Positions 11,666 to 23,006 of a stretch of 64,000 nt of DNA are shown in pieces. This DNA comes from Agrypnia vestita (lineage: Eukaryota; Arthropoda; Insecta; Trichoptera; Phryganeidae). Positions within the stretch are counted from its first letter, which is position 1, and every line of letters starts with the position of its first letter. The position numbers were made by a program, and so were the translations under genes. The notes under the pieces were generated by a model that was not told the origin of the DNA, searched no databases, and worked only from the letters and a program-made list of their open reading frames with translations. The DNA is taken from NCBI GenBank assembly GCA_016648135.1, contig JADDOH010000159.1:1-64000 (forward strand), written 5' to 3'.

Positions 11666-13200
11666 AGTAATTTAAATAATTTAAAAATTAAATTAAATTT
11701 TCTTTTAAATAATGTAAATTGACAAATTCGGGGGGAGGGGTTGATCTTCCTTCTTCATCTTCAGGGTTATCATCACCAGCATGATATTTTTGGAACCACC
11801 ATTACACCAGATTAGATTACATTTTTAACACTACCCACAACAAAAGCACGGTTTATCTGATTATTTTCCATCTGTAATTCAATTACTCAACTTGCAGCAA
11901 AATCCGTATTAAAACCAATGATTAAGTCGGTGTTACCAAAACACAGACCGAAAATGCACTTTAAAATGATTGTAATAAGAACACGATCAAACGACACTTT
12001 CCTAGGAAAAAAATATGTTGGAATGCAGAAAACGAAAACGACAATTATTTTCCTATGAATCTAATACGACGATCAATCAATCTAAATGAAAAATCTCAAT
12101 TTTTAAAGCGTTGATAATTTTTGAAAGAGAACTCGACTTACGTTGTATTATTATATCATACGTGAAGGACGTATGAATACTTGTACACGCATTCATGTCG
12201 TGAACCGAGACTTTTGCAATTATGATCCAGTCAATTGCATATTCTTTTCCTGGAACATAGGTCTTTTCCCAGAATTGATGTAGTAGGTGTTTGCGTAATT
12301 TTAATAGAACAGGCTAATGAATAACTACAGCCCATTATTTTATGCCACAAGGGAGACAATTCCCACTGAACTCGACAGTTAATCATTTGCAACTTTCTGG
12401 CGTGCCTTAAAAATATATATACTCGTACCTATATGGAACATCATTTCGTAATTAATTCATTAACTCATATCCAGACACTGACATCGTCATATTTACTCGG
12501 TTCGTATTAATTTGTGTATTTCTCAGATTCTCTCATTAACATCGTTTACCTCTCACGGACAACATTAAGATATCCTACATATTATCGTAAGATTATCGTA
12601 AGATTATCGTACCTAATTACCTAATCAATGGAGAAACACTTTTCTCGGCCGCTTCATATTGTTGTTTGTAGGAGCTCATCAAATTCGCTTGGTGGCCACA
12701 TTACCTGATTTGCGGATTAACAGGATAGTTAAAAAAAATTTTTTTTCATTATTACCACATACTGTTTACCATTAATTAATAAGAAATAGTTCAAAAAAAA
12801 ATTTTTTCATTATTACAACATACTGTTTACCATCAATTAATATGGTGAATTTGAGTAGCCATGAAAGTTAATTAAAATGTTCAATAAACACATTTGAGGA
12901 GGTACACTACCAAATAAAACAAAGTAACCTTTTTTCAATGGCGAAATATCGCTTGATTGTCAAATTTATCTTAAAAGCTTCTCGAAAAATAAAATAAAGC
13001 AAAATTGTATCTCTAATAAAGGAATTGAATTATAGAACAAGGCTAATAAAATGAAGGTATGCTTATATCGTTTTGAATCTTATTTCTAAACTATATGCAA
13101 TGAGGATAATAAAACCTTTATAAAAAATATATACAAAAGTCATCCTTATTCTTCTTCAAAGAGAGCGAAATGATTTGGCGGTGACATTATTAATATAATT
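11666..13200. other. Intergenic; one tandem duplication
   Basis: About 12728-12842 holds two copies of a ~65-bp unit (A/T run, TTCATTATTACMACATACTG, TTTACCATYAATTAATA). A triple GTAAGATTATC lies near 12588-12611. No gene was recognised. Confidence 0.4.
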
Positions 13201-13204
13201 AATA

Positions 13205-13275
13205 TAGTTTGTTTTCACCACTTATATATTGAAAATATCAACATGTTTCAGGGCCAATGGTCCCTTCGTCAGGAT
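13205..13275 (-). repeat. Penelope-like or related retroelement terminus
   Basis: The minus strand reads GTATCCTGACGAAGGGACCA then TTGGCCCTGAAACATGTTGA, followed by GTGGTGAAAACAAAC. A near-identical block is at 50804-50850 on the + strand. Such blocks often mark the 3' ends of Penelope-like coding regions (known from the family). Assignment is tentative. Confidence 0.4.
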
Positions 13276-13604
13276 ACAATTAAATTACTAACAAATTAAA
13301 AATCAAAAATCGAAGTATGGACAACAAAAATAGAAAAATTAATATACGAGAAATGAAAAAAGAATTAAGTACTCGCATGCAAACAGATTTCTAGGATAAC
13401 TACATATTTGTAAAAAGTACATCGTTATTTATAATATTTAATTTACTATTTATTTTTTCTTATTTTCTATATTTCGTATTTATCAAACTGAAATTCCGTA
13501 TAATTTGTATGTAAAATTTGTAAATCATTATGTTAGAATAATCCATTACCAAAAGATGACTCGCAAATTCAGAATCATTATTGCTACAAACACCTAAAGG
13601 TACA

Positions 13605-14323
13605 GATACACATGCTTCTTTACTGGAATGCTAATGAGCATGCCACTAATAAGCATGCCCTAACAACTGTACACACTTGCTCATTACTGGCATGCTTATT
13701 AGTGGCATGCTTATAAATAAGCATGCCCAAAGCTAACAATCAAACACACATGCTTATTAGTGGCATGCTCTTGTCATAGAATAGAGACGCTCTTGTTCAA
13801 AATGGAAACTTTGCAAACTGAAATAGAAAATTCAAGTGAACCAATAAATCAAAAAAGTTCCCGAGTTTCCATCCGCACATTTTTGATTTTAGTTTATATA
13901 ATTTTTATTGAAAGATTTGAATCATTCATGCCTATTAATAAAGTTTCGTAAACATTATTTCTCACTATATTATTTTTACACAACGGTGACCGAGTATTCC
14001 GCAGACATCCGTGATTCCTATAATAAGTCACGAAAAGTAATGTTTGAGAAGATCGCATCGATAATACTAGCCGCGAAGCCCGCGAATGACATAAGCATGC
14101 TCATAAATAAGCAAGTCTGTTCACACATGCTCCAAAGATACCCCTTCTCTATGGTGAATGACAGTGGCATGCTTATAAATCAACCGGCGGTTGATTTTTG
14201 AGCATGCCACTAGGTGGCATGCTCATTTCTAGCAATGTGCGTACACACATGCCACTAATAAGCATGCCACTGTCAAAGTCGATACTGCGCATGCTCACGT
14301 GCCACTAAAGAAGCATGTGTATC
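13605..14323. mobile_element. Foldback DNA element packed with GCATGC motifs
   Basis: Terminal inverted repeats are GATACACATGCTTCTTTACT on the left and the complement (AAAGAAGCATGTGTATC) on the right. Inside are many copies, in both orientations, of GCATGCCACTAATAAGCATG (for example 13638, 13689, 13750, 14255), so several hairpins can form. A palindrome ATCAACCGGCGGTTGAT lies near 14180. The sequence CCTAA occurs just outside both ends and might be a target-site duplication. The 97-codon frame inside (13908-14201) is AT-rich and not recognisable as a transposase. Confidence 0.75.
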
Positions 14324-14595
14324 AGACGCCTAAGTCTTCCTTAACACTCACATCATAATATCTACACGTTTTTCCTGTATACAAATAATTACAATCAACC
14401 AATCAATTTATAAACACCCGATTTTTTTAAGAATCATTGTTATCCGTATTATTGAATATATATATATTTTAAATTATTGTTGGTAAGGAAAGCTGGTTAA
14501 ATGGAATTCGGGATTTTAAGATATTTTCAATAAAAGAGTGGTGAAAACAAAGTTTATTTTTATTAATTATAGAACTATTAATGTTTTATTCCATG
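14324..14595. other. Short spacer between repeats
   Basis: AT-rich. GAGTGGTGAAAACAAAG near 14536 repeats in direct orientation a motif found inverted near 13210, so 13.2-14.56 kb may be one older element bracketed by inverted ends. Confidence 0.3.
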
Positions 14596-15652
14596 ACTAG
14601 CTGTTCATATCCGGCGTTGCACGGTTTAAGGATTAGGTTTAAAATAAATTTGTGAGAGTAAACAAAGTTTCGATTCGAACGGTATAGACTTGCATCGAAA
14701 ATATATCAGGGGGGTGGGAAAGGGTAAAATAATAGGGGGGGATAGGAATAAGTTTCCAAAATTTGAGTCCGATCGGTCGAACGGTTAAAATTTGCATCGA
14801 AAATATATCAAGGGGAAAGGAAAGGGTAAAAAAAATTGTGGGGAAATGTCGCATATATTACCCGCCGGGTCCTAAAGAATAAATTTCCAAATTTTGTGTC
14901 CGATCGGTCAAACGGTACAGATTTGCATCAAAAATATATCAGGGCAGGGGAAGGGTTAAAATCAAAGGGGGGAAATATCGCATATGTTACCCGCCGAGAC
15001 CTTAAGAATAAGTTTCCAAATTTTGAGTCCGATCCGTCAAACGGTACAGAATTGCATAGAAAATTTGGCAGGGGAGGGGAAGGGGTATGAGTATAGGGAG
15101 GAAATGTTGCCTATGTTACCCGCCGGGTCCTAAAAAATAAATTTCCAAATTTTGAGTCCGATCAGTCAAATGTACGTACAGTACAGTAAAAAAAATACAG
15201 ATTTGCATCGAAAATACGTCAGGGGGAGGGAAAGGGGTAAAAAAAATAGGGGGGAAATGTTGCCTTTGTTACCCGCCGAGTCCTAACGAATAAGTTTCCA
15301 AATTTTGAGTCTGATCGGTCGAACGGTACAGATTTGCATAGAAAATATGTCAGGGGGAGGGGAAGGGGAAGGGGTATGAGTATAGGGAGGAAATGTTGCC
15401 TAAGTTACTCGCCGAGTCCTAAAGATCAGTTTCCAAATTTTGAGTCCGATCGGTCAAACGGTACAGATTTGCATAGAAAATATGTCAGGGGGAGGGGAAG
15501 GGGTGTGAGAATAGGAAGGAAATGTTGCCTATGTTACCCACCGGTTCTAAAGCATAAGTAAGCACAATTTTAATCGAATCGGACAAACGGTATGAATTTG
15601 TATAGAGAACAGACAGACAGACATAGGTACATTGAGTTTTATAGGTATAGAT
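14596..15652 (+). mobile_element. Composite interspersed element with internal ~130-bp array, copy 3
   Basis: Largest copy. The head is ACTAGCTGTTCATATCCGGC. Eight anchors lie near 14691, 14793, 14924, 15053, 15204, 15335, 15470 and 15599, giving units of 102, 131, 129, 151, 131, 135 and 129 bp. The 151-bp unit carries a short insertion at 15174-15196. The tail has a CAGA run, then TTGAGTTTTATAGGTATAGA. The shared head and tail with different unit numbers (5, 5, 8) show an array that expands and contracts inside a mobile unit. Confidence 0.87.
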
Positions 15653-15725
15653 TGTATTTTTACTTTTTATTTTACTCAAGTAAATTGTATAAATCAAGTT
15701 TAACTAGTCAAATCTAAGTGATTAA

Positions 15726-15855
15726 GGCCCGGTTGTTTCAAGTTGCATTAAAATAAAAGTTTCGTTTACGGAAACAGATCGTTTGATTGGTGGAGAACGC
15801 AAAAATCTATGCTTTAAACGAACTTTTACTTTAATCCAACTTGAAACAACTGGCT
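15726..15855. mobile_element. TTAA-flanked MITE
   Basis: Flanked by TTAA on both sides (15722-15725 and 15856-15859). The left end reads GGCCCGGTTGTTTCAAGTTG and the right end, complemented, AGCCAGTTGTTTCAAGTTGG. The repeats extend about 45 bp. TTAA target sites are typical of the piggyBac superfamily (known), so it is probably a piggyBac-type MITE (inference). Confidence 0.75.
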
Positions 15856-15859
15856 TTAA

Positions 15860-17060
15860 GTGAGTTATCTTACATACAAATAGATTTTTTGTTTATGTGA
15901 CCTATGTAATCTTCCTTGCCTGAGAATAAACAGTAGATCTTAAAAATCTCTTTGGTTATAAAACATTATTTTAAAAACATTTTTACCGAAAAATCGTGAT
16001 TTCTGTGAAAGCTGTTTCTCACTGTACCTCCTCATTTATATATGGCTACTATTTTTCCCGGAGAAGTCCATAATTTTAGAAAATAAATTTTAGAATTAAA
16101 AAGTGATTAATTAAAATATATACAAAGATAAATACCGACTGAATAGCGTAATTAATTAAACCTTTTCAATGTTTAATCTAAAATGTATCTTTTGGATGTC
16201 GTGACCGGTCACTGTTTCAACAGGGTAGTTAACACGAGCACACGTAATTATTCCACTTTTGAGATATGTCTGTAATTATTTTTAAAACAATTGTCAAGGA
16301 TTCCGTTTGTATTTGAGGAGGCGATTAATTTTTGACGTGAATTTGATTATTGTACAATTTTTGTGTTATAATTTTTTAACAACTTTCTTACGCATTTCTA
16401 TTTTGCCTAATTGCTTCATTTGAACTCATAAAACTGACGTCAGTTATTTTTTTTGTTTTGTTTAATCTATTAGTGAAACGCTCGCCTGGTGACCGAAGAG
16501 TCGGGTTCGATCCGATCAAGGTTCGCACTTATGATAGTAGTATATAATGATGTTGTTTGATATTCTTATCAAATTTATATCATACCTACTTATTGTTATT
16601 TTTGTGTATTCTCACCAAACAGTGGGTATAGATATTCCTAATAAATAACAAAGTTAATCAAGAAGAGTTGTAGAATCAGGCATTGCCAGAAGTTCTGTGA
16701 AAGCGATTTTTGTGAATGCAGGCCCAAAAGTTTTAAAATTGTAAATGTTATTGTAAGACTAAACTGTAGATGTGTAATGCGCTATTTTACGAAAATTATG
16801 TTCTTTAAATTATCCAGCTTTATCCATGCGTAAACACAAAATTCACTAAACGTCTTCGGCCGAAAATTAAGACAACTCATTTTTCGATTCAATTGAACTT
16901 TCAACTTCTTTAGCACTAAATTATTCAATCGTCTTTTCCACTGAAACTCTGCGAAAAAAGATATTATTTTATATATAAAATCAATTAAAGAATGCAGGTT
17001 TATCATACATTTATTATATATTAGAACTTCTGTAATAGATGTGCACTTACATGAAATTAC
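15860..17060. other. Intergenic; one SINE-head fragment
   Basis: About 16475-16535 contains GCTCGCCTGGTGACCGAAGA and GTCGGGTTCGATCC, resembling the SINE head at 9567. Nothing else was recognised. Confidence 0.4.
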
Positions 17061-17194
17061 TTTAATTATTATTTATTTCTTTTTATTATTTTTATTATTT
17101 ATTTTTATTTAATGTTTATGGAAGACCAACGGCACAAAAAAAGCACAGAAAACATTGATACAATATAGATGGCCAATTACAGGTCTTCACATTT

Positions 17195-17366
17195 AGAAAT
17201 ATGTCAGTAATGATAAATATTTATGATATACTAGAGCATATTAATTATATAGAAAGAAAGAATAAAAAATTTAAACAAACAGAAATATGTCAGTAATGAT
17301 AAATATTTATGATATACTAAGGCATATTAATTATATAGAAAGAAAGAATAAAAAATTTAAACAAAA
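17195..17366. repeat. 86-bp tandem duplication in the LINE 3' UTR
   Basis: Two abutting 86-bp copies start at 17195 and 17281 (both begin AGAAATATGTCAGTAATGAT) and differ at only about two bases within the repeat. The high identity suggests a recent duplication. Confidence 0.9.
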
Positions 17367-17384
17367 GAAAAAGAAACTTAATTA

Positions 17385-19412
17385 TTACGTGGAAAAAAAT
17401 TCAGCACTCAAAATTTTTCTTAATCTTGTGTGGCTGCACTCGAACAGATCAATATCCAATAATCTTATCAGTTTATTGAATGCATCGCATACCCTCAAGA
17501 AATATGAATTCCGACGATAGTTGGATGAGGTAAAATCAATGTGAAAGACTGGGTTGTGTCTACGAGATCTACAGGGAACATGGAATTTTAGTCTATTTAA
17601 TAGTTCAGGACAGTCGACGTTGCCTGATACAATTTTTAGTAGGTACATCAAATCACCTATTTCCCGACGTCTGTATAAAGGTAGGATGTGATATTTTTTG
17701 CATGAACTGTCATAATCGTCAGAAACGCAATTGAATTTAAAGTTGAGAAAGCGAATAAATTTTTTTTGAATTTGTTCCAAGCGATTTACATAGATCATAT
17801 ACTGGGGGTTCCATACTTGCGTTGCATACTCGAGTTTGCTTCTGACAAAAGTGCAGTAAAGTACTTTCAATGTCTTTACACACTTAAAATCTTTAGACAT
17901 TCTCATGATGAAACCTAAAGCCCTATAAGCCTTACTTATAATAGAATAGATTTGTTCATCGTATAATAATTTTCTATCATTGATCACCCCTAAATCTCTG
18001 ATTGATGTAGCTGTTTCTAATTGTTCTCCTTTTAGTATATAGTTAAATGGTATTACATTCTTTTTGCGTGTGAAAACTACACAAGAACATTTTGAGGGAT
18101 TCAAATCAAGTTTATTTAATTTACAATAATTATCTAACCGTAGCAAGTCATCTTGTAGATTGAACGAATCGTAAATACTAGAAATTGGTTTAAAAATTTT
18201 CATATCGTCAGCAAAAATTAGGACATTAGAGTGACGAAAGCAATCGTGAATATCGGAAATGAATATTATAAACAACAATGGCCCCAGCAGTGATCCCTGA
18301 GGTACTCCGCTGGGAACTACAACCCAACTCGACATGTAATTGCTTACTACCACAGCCTGAGTTCTATTATCGATGTAGGATGCAATCCATCTTAGCAAGT
18401 CACCACGTATTCCGGCCAAGAAAAGCTTATTAATCAACAGATGATGATCTGTTCTATCAAACGCCTTACTATAATCAGTATAGATCACGTCTGTTTGAAG
18501 TCCTTTATCCATTTTATCAGTTAGAAAGTCATTAAAGAGGATTAGATTGGAGACGGTTGATTTTCCTTTGATGAATCCGTGTTGATCCGGATGAAAGGAG
18601 TGATGAAGAACTGCATAGACTTGATCGTATATAACCTTCTCGAAAACTTTAGCAATTGTGCACAATTTAGAAACAGGTCTATAATTTGCGACGTCTGATT
18701 TCGAGCCTTTTTTATGAATCGGCGTAATAAATGTCGATTTCCAGATATCTGGCACAAATCCATCCTTAATAGAATTTTTAAATAAAATTGTTAGAGGTAC
18801 AGCAATTATATCAGCACATTTATTAAATATATTGGTGGTATTTGATCAGGTCCAGCAGATTTATTTATATCAAGATGCTTTAATTGATTTATTATGTTCG
18901 ATTTACTGACTTCTATTGATGAAATGAAACAATCGGTGGTTGGTTCGTAATTGGACAGAGAATTTGTATTTTGAGTACTTGAAGAGGGATTTGAAAACGT
19001 AGAATAAAAATAATCGGAAAAATAGTTACATATGTCGGATCCTGATGTGGCAGTATTGAGACCGTATGTCATATTACTTGGCAGGTTGAATGATTTAGAT
19101 TTTGATTTAATAAATGACCAGAACGTTTTGGGGTTACGTACTACAGACTCCTCTATTTTAGAGATGTAATTCAAGTAACATTCGTTTTCCAATGACTTGG
19201 CTCTATCGCGTAAAATATTAAAAGATAATTCGTCAGATTTATTGCCATAAATTTTAAATTTACGAAAGTACTTGAATTTTTCTCTGATAATTTTTTTTAG
19301 TACCGCAGTGTACCAAGGAGGGAAATTATCAAAATTTCCCGATTATTTTACAAAATTATGCATAATATTATTTAATTTAATGAAATCAAACATAATAATT
19401 TCGTTATCTATA
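17385..19412 (-). pseudogene. Reverse transcriptase ORF of the LINE, frameshifted
   Basis: This is the polymerase of a non-LTR retrotransposon, which would copy element RNA by target-primed reverse transcription. Reading from the high-coordinate end, a connector frame passes through FPPWYTAVLKKIIREKFKY (~19270-19330) and runs to DINKSAGPDQIPP. A one-base change near 18830 shifts the frame, after which it reads NKCADIIAVPL and on through the polymerase. From the GTG at 18755 the visible RT motifs are NYRPVS (residues ~24-29), QHGFIKGKST (~58-67), DYSKAFD (~94-100), SGVPQGS (~149-155) and the catalytic FADD (~181-184), followed by the thumb region LEYATQVWNP. The stop is at 17385. An in-frame TAA near 19345 precedes the connector. 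Motif order supports the CR1/Jockey group; the exact clade is not resolved. Confidence 0.88.
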
Positions 19413-19413
19413 T

Positions 19414-19453
19414 AAAAACGACGGAACATCGGAACCGATGTTCCGTCGTTTTT
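19414..19453. repeat. Perfect 40-bp palindrome
   Basis: Arms AAAAACGACGGAACATCGG and its exact complement are separated by AA. It abuts the truncated 5' border of the LINE. A stem of 19 bp without mismatch is unlikely by chance in AT-rich DNA. Function unknown. Confidence 0.85.
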
Positions 19454-19683
19454 AACGGGTTACAGCTAGTATAAATATACATGTCAATAAAAATGATTAA
19501 ATCTATATTAGAACATGATACCGCTAACACAATTAAAATACATCTACATATATTATATTTTTAGTGAAGTAGATAGATATATGTTTAAAACTTGCACTTA
19601 TGTTGCAATTAATTATCTTGAACAACCGTTTACTTAACTTCATTAATTTAATGATATATATGTATATATATATATATATATAT

Positions 19684-19813
19684 AATTATCGAGAGAAAGA
19701 AACTTATATAAGGTATTTATTACAGTAATGCAGTTTAAAGACATGTGGGTTCATGTCTTTAAACTTTCTTTAAATAAATAATATAATTTACCCGTTTCTT
19801 TCTCTCGATAATT
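19684..19813. mobile_element. Short MITE with 20-bp terminal inverted repeats
   Basis: Left arm AATTATCGAGAGAAAGAAAC and its exact complement on the right. An inner hairpin has 14-bp arms (AGTTTAAAGACATG, 19732-19745; complement 19752-19765). It sits directly after a (TA)n run. Confidence 0.75.
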
Positions 19814-20060
19814 AAATGAAACAGTAATTTTTAAATATATTGGTAACCCTCAATCAAAATCCAAAGACCCAACCCATTCGGAGTCTAGCATTCCCCCGAT
19901 AAATTAATGAAAAAGGGTTGCTTATCAACTTTTCATTTGTAATCCCGATGGACTTATCGCCATTTTGATTAATTAATTACACCTTCGATATGACTCTCGA
20001 AATGGCCGACCTGTCGCGTGATGTGACGCCCTTCTGGGGTAGGTGCCGGTTCATTTGTAG

Positions 20061-20919
20061 AGCGGAGCCAAACCTTGCCTGCCCCTGGGAATCAAATCAC
20101 TCGGTAATTTGGAAAGAGTCTACCATTATCGCGGAAGAACTGTCTTTTTAGGCAAATTGTTTTCACGTCACCGAAATTGCGAGTTATTTATTACATTGAA
20201 TCGTGGATGTCCATCCAAACTTTTAAGGTGTGTTTAATAATGTTATCGAATAGGTACATACAAGTAGATCCTGATCTGTATAATCGAATTCAATTAATTC
20301 AAATGGAGTTGCTACAGGTACTTCCTCCAGGGTACATTACCATAGACATTACTATAAATATAGACTAGTCACTAAAAAACAAATCTGAGACATCTAGTTT
20401 CTGCTGTCTTCTATTAAGTACTAAATGTATCAGTCAGAAAGCGATAGAAATTATTTTCAAAACCACAAATAAAACATAATTTTTAAGAACGAATGCATAT
20501 GAAGTTGAAGCGAATTGCGGTATTTATTCTATTGTATTTTCTCTTTCTTTCTTATAGCACAACATACGTGTAAGAGAGGTACAAATATAAATAGGGTTGT
20601 GTATTGTATTAATATTTTTTATATATATCGCGCGGACATTTATACATTTTGGACACCCCTAGACCAACTCCCGCAGTGTGCGTCTATGTTCACAGTAATT
20701 CGGGTGGTCGTACTGTGTAGCAGATATTTTGGTTTGTAAATGGTCTGTATTTATAGTACGTCTATGTACATTACCTAATTCCTAAAATTATAAAACGCAT
20801 TTGTTACATTATAGCTAGCATTTAACTAAAAAGACGGTTCTTCCGCGATAATGGTAGAACTCTTTCCAAATTACCCAGTGATTTGATTCCCTGGGGCAGG
20901 CAAGGTTTGGCTCCGCTTT
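20061..20919. mobile_element. Element with ~90-bp terminal inverted repeats
   Basis: The left arm runs from AGCGGAGCCAAACCTTGCCT to AAGAACTGTCTTTTTA (20061-20150). The right arm (20827-20919) is its complement with few mismatches. The ~675-bp interior has no recognisable transposase; its longest frames are 63-74 codons. It could be one non-autonomous element or two opposed copies of a shorter one. Confidence 0.7.
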
Positions 20920-22275
20920 ATATATATTGGGAGGTTAATTATTTTGCGTGGTAAGCTTTCCGCTACTCTCCCCAGGACTTATGGAGCGCCAAACTGAAAG
21001 GTTTCCTCGCGATAGAGAAATATCGCCAAACTGGAAAGTTATTAATTTTGCGATATATTAGGAATCTGCTCCTGGCGCATTTAAGAGGATTACTAAGAGT
21101 CGCACCAGAAGTCAGATATACAAAACCTCCTTCACCGGCTAGTCAGCGTGGCATGAGATGCAGGGTTAGGTATCGTGGATTTGATCAGAATGATATGAAT
21201 AATGACTCAATAAGCTAAAATATACAATACATAAAATAAAAGACACATACTAATTTAGGTTTATGAAATTACTAGGCTAGATCTTGGATTTAAACGGGGA
21301 ACTGAAAACAAATGTATTTATTGACACAGTTTATTATGAATAACGCATTGACAAACTAAATTCATAAATCCTGACTATTTCTATATCTTTTTACTTAATA
21401 ATTTTATGTTCGGCCGTTAACTATTTCTATACTAGATCCCCGCATCGGCTATCTCAGTTTCGCACCTCGTTCTCCGCATCCGCCCTTCGTCTCAGCTACA
21501 TTCTCGTGTGGTTATTAGTTTTAATATTAGGTTTTTATTTATTATCACTGGTTGCATGATATTAAGGTTCCTAAAACGAAACATCTGTTCTAGAATTATT
21601 AACACCGTTTTATCCTCAGTAGCATTTAATCGTGGGAGAATTTAAATCTTGATGTCTTATTATTTTATTTAAATGATGATGATTGCAGTTCATTGCATAC
21701 TCTCTGTACGTGGGAGAGTTTTACAATATTAAATATTTGCTTTAATTATTAGTTTTATTACTTGTTATTTAAAATAACGGATCACAGTCCATTTTAGAAG
21801 ATTACATATTATTTACACAATGATGTTGAGTAGTACTAGGCATCAAAGATCTTTACATTATAGATTATATTAAGTTTTGAATTTAAGATTATTTGGGGTA
21901 TTCAGTCTAGCAGAAAATTATTAAAAAGCCACAGGTCTATAGCGTCATAGCGATACAGCATCATAGTGGTACAGGGGTTCTGCATAAATATACAACAATA
22001 TTAGTTAAAATACCTTTAGGTCTGCAGAATCCAAAGACGAGGGTCACTGATGGAATATTACCAGGTCGGCAAACCGTCCGATGTACCTGAACCCCTGTAA
22101 ATAGGTGGTTAGATGGTCTTGATAACAAAGAGAGCCTTTGTTGGCGAGCTCGAGTTGTTTAAATAGACTTGTTTGGCCTAGTGATGGGACACACATTAGT
22201 AATCGCAGTACTGTAATTACTCGCGATTCTATTAATTTTTTTTTTTTTATTTAGTGCGAAATTATTTCATCACAT

Positions 22276-22337
<62 letters not shown>

Positions 22338-22820
22338 TATATACACATATATATTTTATATGATACTTACAGACAAATGTCCATGTGATGTTTTGTGGGT
22401 CTGATATGTAAAAATAAGAAAAATGATAAATAAATAAAATTAAAAAGTAAGCCAAAATATTTCTTTGTTCCATTCAGCTACACTGGGAGGGGGATATTAT
22501 CGGGCCCTTTTCCATATTTGAACGCCATTATAATCGATATACTGGCATTGTATAGAATATTGTGTTCATTGTCGTCGGTTTCGCAAATCTATAAGAGTAA
22601 CAGAACAGTAGCAGAAAACGGCAATAAAGGATTTTGAATGTTTTAGTTCATATTGTGGCGATCGCCTGCTTAATGATATTATTTCAATCATAATTCATTG
22701 AATATCCCGCGATCAAAGACAATACCCGGTGTGTGAAAAATAAGAAGAAAATTAACTATATTTCTCTGTTCTATGGTCTACAAAACGAAGAACCATAGAA
22801 AAGTGGAAGCGTAGAAGATA
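20920..22820. other. Intergenic upstream of PPT2
   Basis: No gene recognised. A long (TA)n tract lies at about 22276-22345. The frame reading through it (22270-22473) is a low-complexity artefact. Confidence 0.45.
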
Positions 22821-23006
22821 ATGATGGCAGCCCTGAGTGGAGTAACAGCAATCTGTATTTTCCTTTATCTGTGCCCATATTTTTCATTTGACGTATCCTA
22901 TTGGTCTATCTGTCAAATGAGTAAACAACTTTTGAAAGCGAACAAAGAAAGTCGATTGCTCGCTTCGCTCTGTGGCTTCGCTCCTGTGATTAAAAATGTT
23001 CAGTAA
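22821..23006 (+). promoter_or_regulatory. Possible uORF overlapping the PPT2 start
   Basis: A 61-codon frame starts ATGATGGCAGCC and ends 8 bases past the first base of the PPT2 start codon, in a different frame. A CCAAT-type element (CTATTGGT) lies near 22898-22905. Whether the transcript begins upstream of this frame cannot be told, so its regulatory role is only a possibility. Confidence 0.25.

Larger units (their letters stand above)
17062..19415 (-). mobile_element. 5'-truncated non-LTR retrotransposon (CR1/Jockey group)
   Basis: Minus-strand LINE with the reverse transcriptase region, 3' UTR and an A/T-rich tail (AAATAAAAATAAATAATAAA type) at the left border. The endonuclease part is missing; homology ends near 19415, where a perfect palindrome begins. 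Its 3' UTR holds an 86-bp tandem duplication. The ORF carries a frameshift near 18830 and an in-frame stop near 19345, so it is not autonomous. Confidence 0.88.

Noticed and set aside
13605..14323. CRISPR-like array of GCATGC repeats
   Set aside because: The motifs are palindromic, in both orientations and irregularly spaced, in a eukaryotic genome; they belong to a foldback element.
22270..22473. Tyr/Ile-rich frame
   Set aside because: It is a translation of the (TA)n microsatellite.
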